Under the pieces are notes generated by a model. That model had not been told where the DNA came from. It searched no databases and saw only the letters and a program-made list of their open reading frames with translations. Source: Lysinibacillus sphaericus (GTDB lineage Bacteria; Bacillota; Bacilli; Bacillales_A; Planococcaceae). From it: a stretch of DNA of 64,000 bases. The stretch covers positions 124,001 through 188,000 of the forward strand of contig NZ_CP015224.1 in the NCBI RefSeq assembly GCF_001629735.1, given 5' to 3'. Of this stretch, positions 34,285 to 42,939 are shown one piece after another; positions within the stretch are counted from its first letter, which is position 1, and each line of letters starts with the position of its first letter. The position numbers and the translations under genes were made by a program.

Positions 34285-35754
34285 TTGCAATTAGCAGAGT
34301 TATTGAAAGACTGGCCATGTAGCGTGACGGGAGGTTCGATTCGAACAGAAATTACAGGCGTAGAGGATTATGCACAGGCCGTACAACCTGGCGACATTTT
34401 TATTGTACGAAAAGGCAAAAAAACTTCAGGAAGTCGTTTTGTCAAAGAAGCATTGGCCCGTGGAGCAGCCGCAATTGTCTCGGAGGAAAGTATTTCTTTA
34501 CCCATTATTGATAAAGAAATTCCTTTTGTATGGGTTCCTAATACAGCCTTATTTCTATCGTATGCAAGTGCAAAGCTAGCGGCTTTTCCGGCAGAAGCAT
34601 TAAGTGTTATTGCAATAACGGGGACAAATGGGAAGACCACAGTGAGTCACTTTGTCAGTCAACTTTTAAACGCTCTACATAAAAAAGCAGCGGTTATAGG
34701 AACGATTGGGTTTTATCTTGATGGCGAAAAGCAACAAACATCTTATGAGCAGCTTACCACATTGCAGGCTAAAGAATTACATCCGATATTAAAACAATGT
34801 GTACGCAAAGGTGTCTCACATGTAGTGTTAGAAGCATCTTCAATGGGATTACAGCAACATAGACTTGATCATTGTGATATTGATTGTGGAGTGTTTTTAA
34901 ACTTATCAGAAGATCATTTAGAAGATCATGGGGGATTAGAAGCCTATAAACGTGCGAAAAAAAGATTAGCTGACTTATCTAAAAAGTTAGTATTAAACGG
35001 CGATGATAACTTTTGCCGTTCTGTTGGAATTTATGATAAGAAAAAATCCTGCTCATTTGGCTTTGATAATCACAATGATTTACATATCCAAATTGTCAGT
35101 GAAACAGTTGGCAAAACAGTGCTTTGCTTACAAACATCTGCGAGTGAGCATATTGTAGAAATCCCATTTGTAGGGAAGTATCATGTGCAAAATACGGTTG
35201 CAGCATTGATGGCAGTATGGCGCTTAGGAATTCCAATAGATGATATAATCGAACATATGTGGTCCTTAAAGCTTCCAGAAGGTAGGCTCGAGAAGATCGA
35301 TAACCCAGTTGGAATTGATGTTTATGTAGATTATGCTCATACTGCTGAAGCGCTCCAAGCGGTGTTACAAACCTTCGATCGTTCGAAAACGATTTATCTT
35401 GTCTTTAGTTGTGGAGGAAATCGAGATAAAGCGAAACGCTTTGCTATGGGCGCTGTAGCAAGCAAATATGCAGACGTTATCTATTTAACAACAGATAATC
35501 CTCGAGATGAAGATCCAATCATAATTAATGAAAGTATTATTGCTGGTTTTACAGAGCAACAATACTATGAAATTTATTTAGACCGTAAAGTGGCAATCCA
35601 TCAAGCGTTAGCGAAGGCAAAAAAAGGGGACATTGTCCTTGTTGCCGGAAAAGGGCATGAACAAACACAGCAAATTAAAAATCAAAAATTCCCTTTTTCC
35701 GATCAACAGTGTATCAAAGACTATTTTACAGGTTTACTTACCGACGCTGAATAA
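34285..35754 (+). CDS. murE: UDP-MurNAc-tripeptide synthetase homologue, meso-DAP type, outside the dcw cluster
   Basis: The 489-residue Mur ligase adds the third amino acid to the murein precursor. It has the N-terminal UDP-binding domain, the ATP loop GTNGKT (113-118), DYAHT, the DNPRDEDP motif (DNPR at 404-407) and GKGHE (455-459). DNPR and GKGHE are the residues that hold meso-diaminopimelate in E. coli-type MurE; lysine-adding enzymes such as that of S. aureus differ there. TTG 34285 is chosen for its AAAGGGGG ribosome site and family-like N-terminus QLAELL. murE is missing from the dcw cluster at 57 kb. Either this is the relocated housekeeping gene or, more interestingly, a sporulation-specific ligase. 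Confidence 0.88.
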   Translation: MQLAELLKDWPCSVTGGSIRTEITGVEDYAQAVQPGDIFIVRKGKKTSGSRFVKEALARGAAAIVSEESISLPIIDKEIPFVWVPNTALFLSYASAKLAAFPAEALSVIAITGTNGKTTVSHFVSQLLNALHKKAAVIGTIGFYLDGEKQQTSYEQLTTLQAKELHPILKQCVRKGVSHVVLEASSMGLQQHRLDHCDIDCGVFLNLSEDHLEDHGGLEAYKRAKKRLADLSKKLVLNGDDNFCRSVGIYDKKKSCSFGFDNHNDLHIQIVSETVGKTVLCLQTSASEHIVEIPFVGKYHVQNTVAALMAVWRLGIPIDDIIEHMWSLKLPEGRLEKIDNPVGIDVYVDYAHTAEALQAVLQTFDRSKTIYLVFSCGGNRDKAKRFAMGAVASKYADVIYLTTDNPRDEDPIIINESIIAGFTEQQYYEIYLDRKVAIHQALAKAKKGDIVLVAGKGHEQTQQIKNQKFPFSDQQCIKDYFTGLLTDAE

Positions 35755-36235
35755 CAAAGAATGATCCCGTAGCAATGGCTAGCTTGCGCCCTGTCTCATC
35801 TTCAATATCGCATTCCATTACAAGTGTTTGCCGCCCTTTATGAACAAAACGACCACGCGCAATTAATTCTTTATTCGTTGTTGTGGCAATATACGTGACA
35901 TTCATATTTGTAGTTACTACATTAAATCCTTCTGGTACAGAACGGGAAGCAAGTCCACCCATTGCCGCATCGGCTATAGTCGCAATAATGCCGCCGTGTG
36001 GCACCTTTATCGTGTTATGAATAACTGGTGTAATGGGAATACGAACCTCACTGACTTCAGGCTCAAACTTGCCAACCATGTGTAAGGCAGCGTTAATAAA
36101 GCGACGATGAATGCCTTGTTGTTTTTCTCGGAGCCCGGTTAAAAGATGTAAAAGAACTTCTTCATCTTCCTCCGTACTATCTTGTAAAATTGCCCCTAAT
36201 AATAGATCGATTTTTTCTTTGGATGTTGTCATCAA
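35738..36235 (-). CDS. PaaI-type hotdog thioesterase
   Basis: The 165-residue protein has a hotdog fold of the PaaI/YbgC group, with the catalytic-loop motif HGGIIATIADAAMG (about 79-92) and NMNVTYIATTTNKELIARG (about 109-127). It probably hydrolyses an acyl-CoA. An extra N-terminal helical segment of about 60 residues precedes the core. Its 3' end overlaps the end of murE by 17 bases in convergent orientation, so the two transcripts are antisense there. The start is ATG 36235 or 36232. Confidence 0.8.
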   Translation of the reverse strand: MMTTSKEKIDLLLGAILQDSTEEDEEVLLHLLTGLREKQQGIHRRFINAALHMVGKFEPEVSEVRIPITPVIHNTIKVPHGGIIATIADAAMGGLASRSVPEGFNVVTTNMNVTYIATTTNKELIARGRFVHKGRQTLVMECDIEDETGRKLAIATGSFFVIQRR

Positions 36236-36323
36236 TTGGAAAAACCTCTTTCATTAATAATCTCATTAATGTAAAATTACCATAAAATCTGTTATGATGG
36301 GAAAGAGATTGGGGGAATTAAAA

Positions 36324-36770
36324 ATGATGATGACCTCTGACTGGGTATTCATTTTAGATGAGGCGGAAGCGCTTTGTGAGATGATTCTTTCCTCAGAACC
36401 TGCGATGGCGCTCCGACAAGCGTATGATGCCGTTTATAGTGATACACAAATTGTAGAAGCTATTTACGCGTTTAATCGCATGAAAGAACAGTACGAAGAT
36501 GTACAACGTTTCGGAAAATATCATCCGGACTACCATACAATTATGAAGTCGATTCGCCAACAGAAGAGGGCGCTTGACTTAAATGAAAAGGTTTCTGCCT
36601 TAAAAATTGCTGAAAACGATTTTCAGGACTTGCTTGATGAGATTAGCCTACTTGTAGGGAAAACAGTCTCTGAAGCGGTAAAAGTTCCTGTAAGCAATCC
36701 ATTCTTTGCATCTGGTTCATCTTGCGGAGGAGGATGTAGCTCGGGCGGTTCATGCTCATGCTCAGCGTAA
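36324..36770 (+). CDS. ylbF: YlbF, RNase Y-complex (RicF) family protein
   Basis: The 148-residue helical protein belongs to the YlbF/YmcA family. In B. subtilis YlbF, YmcA and YaaT form the Y-complex that steers RNase Y and affects sporulation, competence and biofilm. The C-terminal tail is cysteine-rich (SSCGGGCSSGGSCSCS), as expected for the iron-sulfur ligands described for that complex. ATG 36324 has GGGGG upstream; the earlier in-frame ATG lacks one. It is followed by a decayed segment instead of ylbG. Confidence 0.88.
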   Translation: MMMTSDWVFILDEAEALCEMILSSEPAMALRQAYDAVYSDTQIVEAIYAFNRMKEQYEDVQRFGKYHPDYHTIMKSIRQQKRALDLNEKVSALKIAENDFQDLLDEISLLVGKTVSEAVKVPVSNPFFASGSSCGGGCSSGGSCSCSA

Positions 36771-36771
36771 A

Positions 36772-36790
36772 TGAAGATGTGTTAAAACAC
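36772..36790. other. Small perfect hairpin just after ylbF
   Basis: GATGTGTT and AACACATC pair around two bases shortly after the ylbF stop. No T-run follows directly; a T-run hairpin lies next to it. Confidence 0.5.
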
Positions 36791-36799
36791 ATCTCTACT

Positions 36800-36848
36800 A
36801 GACTGTACACAACTCGAAGTAAAACTGAGTTTGTTTACAGTCTTTTTC
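36800..36848 (+). terminator. Terminator downstream of ylbF
   Basis: AGACTGTA pairs with TACAGTCT across a long loop and is followed by T5. It is weaker than other terminators here because of the loop length. Confidence 0.6.
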
Positions 36849-36876
36849 TATACAATTATGGCAGGAGGCAATATAC

Positions 36877-37138
36877 ATGAAAAACATAGGATTGCAGTCG
36901 TACCAGAAGATGGTATATGAAAAGAGGTAGTACCAGCAGTTATAGATGCACATGCACTTAATAAGGGGGATCTATTAGATGGTCGCTTTCAATACGAGTG
37001 GACATCTTTCCAGGGGCATTATCACTTAGAGAGGACTAATATGAAACCTGAAAATGGGATAGAGATTTAGAGTCATATGACCAAATTTTCTTATGGGCAG
37101 TGGGCATGCCGCAATTAGTGCCAGACCATATTTCTTAA
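36877..37138 (+). pseudogene. Remnant of a tartrate dehydrogenase/decarboxylase gene
   Basis: An AGGAGG site and ATG are followed by fragments of a beta-decarboxylating dehydrogenase in shifted frames: HRIAVVPEDGI, then a TGA in place of the conserved glycine codon, KEVVPAVIDA, FQYEWTSF, HYHLERTNMKPENG, and after another shift SYDQIFLWAVGMPQLVPDHIS. The order and spacing match the first 100 residues of tartrate dehydrogenases; the rest (about 250 residues) is absent. Two frameshifts, several stops and the truncation make it non-functional. Confidence 0.75.
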
Positions 37139-37212
37139 GAGGGCTACTGAACGGATGCGGTATTACAACATGAAGAATCAGTCTATCAATGAAAGACATT
37201 ACTTAATATAAC

Positions 37213-37241
37213 AAAAGCCATCGTGTATCTCGATGGCTTTT
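37213..37241. terminator. Terminator downstream of gdpD
   Basis: AAAAGCCATCG pairs perfectly with CGATGGCTTTT around a 7-base loop. It ends minus-strand transcription from gdpD or plus-strand transcription through the decayed gene. Confidence 0.85.
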
Positions 37242-37302
37242 ATCAATAGTAAGAAGGAAGGCGTTTATTTAAAACATTAGCTTTCCATAGGATAATTCCT
37301 TG

Positions 37303-38211
37303 TTAAGACTCTTGAGTTTGCAATAATTCTACGGCTATATCAGGACGATCCGTAATAATCCCTTTAGCGCCGTTAGTAATTAATTTTTTCATCGTCTCTA
37401 TGTCATTGATTGTCCAATAGTGAACTGGAATGTTGAGATTATTTAAAAACTGAATAAATTTTGGAGAATCTAAAGCGATAACCCCTGATTTAGGAGGAAT
37501 TTGGAACACATCTACTTTTGGATGATATAAATGTCCGAATTGACTGGAGAAGGAAGCAAATGCTTTTCTTACATCTGATTCACCTGCACCAAGCGCCACC
37601 TGATTTTGAGCATATAAGTTAAAACGATCTATTTGCTCACCATAAAAACTTGTTACAACAACACGATCCTCTGCGCCAAGTTCTTCAATTAAACGCCAGA
37701 GCTTAGAAGGCATTAGACTTCCTTCATAAGTTTCAGGGGCATCTTTAATATCGATATTGATTAACATATGTGGGTACGTCTCAAGTAGCTCACGTAATGT
37801 TACTACTTGTAATTTATCCTCACGATAAGGGAAGGCTCCATCCAAATCTTCAAATTGATAGCCGTGGTTTAAGGCATTGATTTCTGCCAATGTCATATCA
37901 GCTATAAGACCGTAGCCATCTGTTGTTCGTTCAACTGTATCATCGTGGAAAACAATAATTTCTTCGTCTTTTGTTAATCGTACGTCTATTTCAAATCCAT
38001 CAACGCCTAGCTGAGCTGCTTTGTCAAAGGCGATCATAGTATGTTCGGGTGCTAAATGAGCTCCGCCTCGGTGTGCAAGAATGATTGTGCGATCAAACTG
38101 TAATGCTTGTTTACCTTCACGTTGCTGTGGTTTAGAAATAGCTTTACTACCCGCCCAAGCTGCCGCACTTGCAGCTGCGATTGCAATTGCTATTTTAGTT
38201 TTCTTCCCCAT
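37303..38211 (-). CDS. Glycerophosphodiester phosphodiesterase
   Basis: The 302-residue protein cleaves glycerophosphodiesters to glycerol-3-phosphate. It has an N-terminal hydrophobic anchor (about 5-22), then the GDPD TIM barrel with ILAHRGGAHLAPEHT (catalytic His), GFEIDVRLTKDEEIIVFHDD (metal-binding Glu/Asp and second His) shortened to FEIDVRLTKD, INIDIK, and YWTIND. It is probably anchored outside the membrane and could recycle lipid or teichoic acid head groups. ATG 38211 follows AAGGAGGA. The predicted promoter is about 280 bases upstream. Confidence 0.88.
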   Translation of the reverse strand: MGKKTKIAIAIAAASAAAWAGSKAISKPQQREGKQALQFDRTIILAHRGGAHLAPEHTMIAFDKAAQLGVDGFEIDVRLTKDEEIIVFHDDTVERTTDGYGLIADMTLAEINALNHGYQFEDLDGAFPYREDKLQVVTLRELLETYPHMLINIDIKDAPETYEGSLMPSKLWRLIEELGAEDRVVVTSFYGEQIDRFNLYAQNQVALGAGESDVRKAFASFSSQFGHLYHPKVDVFQIPPKSGVIALDSPKFIQFLNNLNIPVHYWTINDIETMKKLITNGAKGIITDRPDIAVELLQTQES

Positions 38212-38236
38212 ATTCGTCCTCCTTAACAATTTTTTT

Positions 38237-38491
38237 CTAAAGTAATGGTGAATTCATTGTTTCAATGACTAGCTCCCAACGTTCGTCCAAGAGCTTTATA
38301 AAAAACTAGTAAGTAGTTAAGGGAATGATGATTTTTTCATGTCGACTTCTACCTTCATCCGTGATGAAAGAATGAGGCATAAACATCTCATCCTTCAGTA
38401 AAATATACATTCCATGGAAAAAATAATCATGTAAGCTATTTAAAACAACTGATTCGAATTTCTACGATGCTAACGTAGTATGCTTTTCCAT
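38237..38491 (-). pseudogene. Possible decayed small gene with two in-frame TAG codons
   Basis: One minus-strand frame of 85 codons from an ATG at 38491 to a TAG at 38237-38239 is broken only by TAG after codon 9 and TAG after codon 61. The parts between look protein-like (HDYFFHGMYILLKDEMF, then FFIKLLDERWELVIETMN). I do not recognise the family. No ribosome site is seen, and a promoter-like TATAAT overlaps the ATG, so the 5' end may be wrong. It lies in what would be the gdpD leader. Confidence 0.4.
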
Positions 38492-38519
38492 TATAACGGA
38501 AAATCGAGTGTTCTGTCAG
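38490..38519 (-). promoter_or_regulatory. Sigma-A-type promoter, probably for gdpD
   Basis: On the minus strand CTGACA (38519-38514), an 18-base spacer and TATAAT (38495-38490) match the consensus at 5 of 6 and 6 of 6. It points toward gdpD and would give a leader of about 270 bases. Confidence 0.5.
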
Positions 38520-38586
38520 CTAAACTCTGTTGCTATCATTTTCTGGTCTATGGTATGCTTTTAGGTAAGAAATGAGGGAATCCATT

Positions 38587-38859
38587 ATGAACGAACGACA
38601 AGGGCTAATCGTTTACGTCCATCAATTAAAACATGCGAAGTCTCTTCGGAAATATGGTCATGTTCTTTATATTTCTAGAAGACAAAAATATGTAGTGCTG
38701 TATTGTGATCGTGAGGACATTGAAATGTTGACAACAAAACTACAACGCCTTCCATTTGTGAAAGACGTTGTGGAATCTTACCGTCCATTTGTGAAAACTG
38801 AATACGAAAATGCAAAGCCAGATAAAGCCAAGGAATATGACTATAAAGTAGGTCTATAA
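38587..38859 (+). CDS. ylbG: UPF0298 family protein YlbG
   Basis: The 90-residue protein matches the YlbG family (UPF0298) through [20 protein letters not shown], abbreviated to [10 protein letters not shown], and [11 protein letters not shown] and [14 protein letters not shown]. Function unknown; it is conserved next to ylbH/rsmD. ATG 38587 has GAGGGA upstream and fits the family length. Confidence 0.88.
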   Translation: MNERQGLIVYVHQLKHAKSLRKYGHVLYISRRQKYVVLYCDREDIEMLTTKLQRLPFVKDVVESYRPFVKTEYENAKPDKAKEYDYKVGL

Positions 38860-38861
38860 TA

Positions 38862-39251
38862 TTAGGCTAATGCTGGTATATAGTTATTTAGTCTTAATAT
38901 GCCGATTAAGTATTGATAAAATAGTTTTGATTCCGAAAATATAGATGAGTGCTTTATTTCTACAACAACTGCTTTTCGGTCTAGTTGTTCTATTTGTGCT
39001 TCAAACATTTTTTGTCGCTTAGTTGGTTGTTCATCATGATAAGGGATGCCTTCGCGACAAATATATATTGGCATGAATTTACTTTCACCCACTGGTTTGA
39101 AGGCAACGGCTAAGGAGATTACCTTTTTATCTTCTTTTGTAGATGTTAGTATAAAGGCCTGATGAAAGCGTTCCTGATTGGTTTTAATAATTTCAAGTAG
39201 CTCGTATACATCACCATAGCCTTCTCCTAATTCTATAAATTGTTGTGGCAT
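38862..39251 (-). CDS. Conserved Bacillales protein (DUF7147-like)
   Basis: The 129-residue soluble protein has the conserved blocks FIELGEGYGDVYELLEI, MPIYICREGIPYHDE and YQYLIGILRLNNYIPAL. I recall this as a Bacillales family sometimes mislabelled methylthioribose kinase and now DUF7147; no function is known. It is transcribed against ylbG, ending two bases from its stop. The upstream AAAGGATGT site supports ATG 39251. Confidence 0.6.
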   Translation of the reverse strand: MPQQFIELGEGYGDVYELLEIIKTNQERFHQAFILTSTKEDKKVISLAVAFKPVGESKFMPIYICREGIPYHDEQPTKRQKMFEAQIEQLDRKAVVVEIKHSSIFSESKLFYQYLIGILRLNNYIPALA

Positions 39252-39307
39252 AATAATTGCACATCCTTTCCAATACTCATAGTATCATGCTGCGGGAGGT
39301 CAAGCAC

Positions 39308-40729
39308 ATGAAATTTGCATTAAGCTTTTTTTCTATTTTAGTACTTATTATTTCAGGAACGTTATTTTTCCAGTATCATGCATACTCATCTGATTTAGAA
39401 ACCGGCATAGGGGATTTTCATTACTCGCAGGAAATTGAGATTGTTTATCGTGAAAATAGCTTAGATATTCGCCAACATTTTAAAAATTTGCCAAATCAAA
39501 AGGTGAAAATAAAATGGCCTGAAAAGGCAACAAATCCTAGTTGCTTTATCGAGAATGAAAAAAGCTGTGATCGATTATCAGATGAGGTCTCTTATTTTGC
39601 AAAAGGGGAGACAAAATCACAATCTGTGTCATACATAATTCCGATTGAGGGTGGCTTGAAAAATAAGATGCTCCTTCAAGACGTTTTTGCTACACTAATT
39701 AATGGTGAAGCGTCCTATTCAATTGTTCATATTTCTACAGATAGTAAAATTAATGGACAATGGATTACAGGTTTGCCATTAGTAGGTCAACAACAGCTAT
39801 CACTTGTTAACTATACGATGTTTAGAGGCAACGGAACTGTTCATGATCTTTATTGGCAAGCAGGAAAACTCAAAGTACAAGAACAAACGCCTATATTATC
39901 AATCTATGCACAACAGGCTGTTCCGAATGATTTCCTAAAATCTTTAGAGAGTTTACAGTTTTTAAATGATGAACATATCGCGATTATTCAAGAGAAAAGT
40001 CCTGTCCCGGTTCATGATGAAAGGTTGTTATTTTTACCAACACTTACAGCTCAAGCTGTTGAACAGGAAGTCATTTTGTCCCAAATAAAATCGCAATATA
40101 CATTTGTGGACTCCCCAGAATGGTTGCTAGAAGTTGTGGCATCCTATTTAGTGAATGATTCAATTGGTGGAGACAAAGCAAAGAAAATTGTGAAGACATT
40201 GAATGATTATATGACAGATAGTCAACAGCAGAGTTGGCAAGATAAGTTGAAAAAACTTGGAGATGACCCTATTTCTCCAAACACTATGGATGAGTATTTA
40301 TCGCAAGTGTTAGATGCTAAGACATCATACTTTACGTTAAATGCAGCACAGAAAAACGGAACATATCCGTTATTATTTGAGGATTCTCGAGATGTATATG
40401 TGAATGATGTGTTGAAGGAAGACGTTCATGTTATTCTATATGAAGGACAAGCGTTATATACGGCAGATACGTTATTACCTTATCTTGGTTATACAGTCGG
40501 AGAAGGAAAGAACGGCTATTATGTAAATAGCGAGCATCGCACATTCCGATTCCCTAAAGAACCTGGATTTTATGTATTCAATCAGCGAAGATATTCAACA
40601 ATTTCAGAGCCAATTATTAAAATTGCTAATCAATATTATGTGGAAGAAGCTTGGTTACAACGTTTATTCTTAGTTGAATTACAAAAGAAAGAGGAACGTA
40701 TTCAAGTATTAACACAAGAGCAACAATAA
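39308..40729 (+). CDS. Unrecognised membrane-anchored extracellular protein with a C-terminal stalk-like domain
   Basis: The 473-residue protein has an N-terminal membrane anchor (about 3-20) followed by a polar extracellular part. The region to about residue 200 looks beta-rich, about 200-355 is mixed helical, and about 375-465 resembles a copper amine oxidase N-terminal or stalk-like domain (YEGQALYTADTLLPYLGY, with repeated short strands ending in VEEAWLQRL). No catalytic motif was recognised. ATG 39308 is chosen because GGGAGG precedes it and the anchor then sits at the N-terminus. I know of no B. subtilis counterpart between ylbG and rsmD. Confidence 0.7.
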   Translation: MKFALSFFSILVLIISGTLFFQYHAYSSDLETGIGDFHYSQEIEIVYRENSLDIRQHFKNLPNQKVKIKWPEKATNPSCFIENEKSCDRLSDEVSYFAKGETKSQSVSYIIPIEGGLKNKMLLQDVFATLINGEASYSIVHISTDSKINGQWITGLPLVGQQQLSLVNYTMFRGNGTVHDLYWQAGKLKVQEQTPILSIYAQQAVPNDFLKSLESLQFLNDEHIAIIQEKSPVPVHDERLLFLPTLTAQAVEQEVILSQIKSQYTFVDSPEWLLEVVASYLVNDSIGGDKAKKIVKTLNDYMTDSQQQSWQDKLKKLGDDPISPNTMDEYLSQVLDAKTSYFTLNAAQKNGTYPLLFEDSRDVYVNDVLKEDVHVILYEGQALYTADTLLPYLGYTVGEGKNGYYVNSEHRTFRFPKEPGFYVFNQRRYSTISEPIIKIANQYYVEEAWLQRLFLVELQKKEERIQVLTQEQQ

Positions 40730-40800
40730 ATTTTGCAGCGGAGGGCTTTCCTTTCGCTGCAAAAATAATTTATATGGATGAAAGTACGGTGATAGCTTAT

Positions 40801-41860
<1,060 letters not shown>

Positions 41861-41868
41861 TGGTTGAA

Positions 41869-41906
41869 GAGGATGTCGGTAATATACGCTGAACATCCTC
41901 TTTTTT
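41869..41906. terminator. Terminator between coaD and ylbJ
   Basis: AGAGGATGT pairs perfectly with ACATCCTCT around a 15-base loop and is followed by T5. The genes are convergent. Confidence 0.88.
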
Positions 41907-41921
41907 ATCTGTGAAAACTAA

Positions 41922-42821
41922 TTATTTCAGAAAAAATAGAGCATAAATAGTTGGTACAATGATTATGCTAAGGAGGCGGAATTTTAGATAAGGTCTCACA
42001 GAAAGTTTGGCGGATTTAGCAATCACAAAAATTTGTAAATGAATACTTATACTTTGCATCGTTAACAAAATGACGACTAGTAAAGTAGTATATGGAAAAT
42101 CTGGGAAGGCAGTGACAGTCATTTTAAGACCATTTGTCACTTCTAGAATAGCTGCTAAGGAAAGTTCAATTGTATAAGGCAGCTTTGGTATTAATTGATC
42201 TAAGCCCTGTTGCACAATAGTCTGGATGGTTGTGAAAAAGATAATAGTTGTGCCCACTAGCAAAATTGTTGGGGCAGTTTCTTTAATACTTTCTGAAAAG
42301 GGAGCCGTATAAAGTGTAGTGTTGTGAACAGATATGGTAGGTGAATCCGTTTTGCGGTATAAAAAGTAACCAGTTACTAAGCAACAAATATTAAACGTAT
42401 GTAGTAAACATAAAAATAACCATCCAAACGTATTACTGTGTAGTAAATCAAGACTTACAAAACCTAACACGAATAATGGACTTGGTGCATGACAAACAGC
42501 TAGTAGAAAATTTGCTTCTTTAGGATGTAACTGACCGCTGTTTTTTAAATAAACAATAGTGGTTGCTCCAGTTGGATAGCCCCCAAGTGCGCTAATAATA
42601 TAGGCTTGTACGTATAAGGAAGCTCTCTTTGTTTTCGTACGCATAGGCGCTGTTAAACGCAAAAGCCATTGTGTTAATACCAAATAGGGTAGTAAATACG
42701 GAAATAACGCCTCCATGAAAAGAGATAAGCCTAAATCAGTACCACTATGAGCGGTTTGTGGGAATAACAAGAGTAAGAGAATTAGAATTACGCAGAGCGC
42801 TATTTGAATTGTAGCAAACAT
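41922..42821 (-). CDS. ylbJ: Sporulation integral membrane protein YlbJ-like, short form
   Basis: The 299-residue polytopic protein has about eight helices and nucleoside-recognition-type motifs (GGYPTGATTIVYL, CHAPSPLFVLGFV). Its place between coaD and ylbL matches ylbJ, a sporulation gene in B. subtilis. The Bacillus protein is about 408 residues, so this version is about a quarter shorter. ATG 42821 gives a sensible start at the first helix; a longer upstream frame has no clear ribosome site. ylbK, the usual next gene, is absent. Confidence 0.72.
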   Translation of the reverse strand: MFATIQIALCVILILLLLLFPQTAHSGTDLGLSLFMEALFPYLLPYLVLTQWLLRLTAPMRTKTKRASLYVQAYIISALGGYPTGATTIVYLKNSGQLHPKEANFLLAVCHAPSPLFVLGFVSLDLLHSNTFGWLFLCLLHTFNICCLVTGYFLYRKTDSPTISVHNTTLYTAPFSESIKETAPTILLVGTTIIFFTTIQTIVQQGLDQLIPKLPYTIELSLAAILEVTNGLKMTVTAFPDFPYTTLLVVILLTMQSISIHLQIFVIAKSAKLSVRPYLKFRLLSIIIVPTIYALFFLK

Positions 42822-42939
42822 GTTATCATCTCGTTTCAACTTTTTGTCATTCACATAGGCAAATGCTAAAATTAATATATGTGAGAAAGGCAAAAACATG
42901 AACGTATGGTTTTGCAAGCGTCCTAGGAGGTGTATTCAA

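Noticed and set aside
38237..38491. TAG read-through or a non-standard amino acid in the unknown frame
   Set aside because: The organism type uses TAG as a normal stop, and no suppressor or special tRNA evidence is visible here; decay is simpler.
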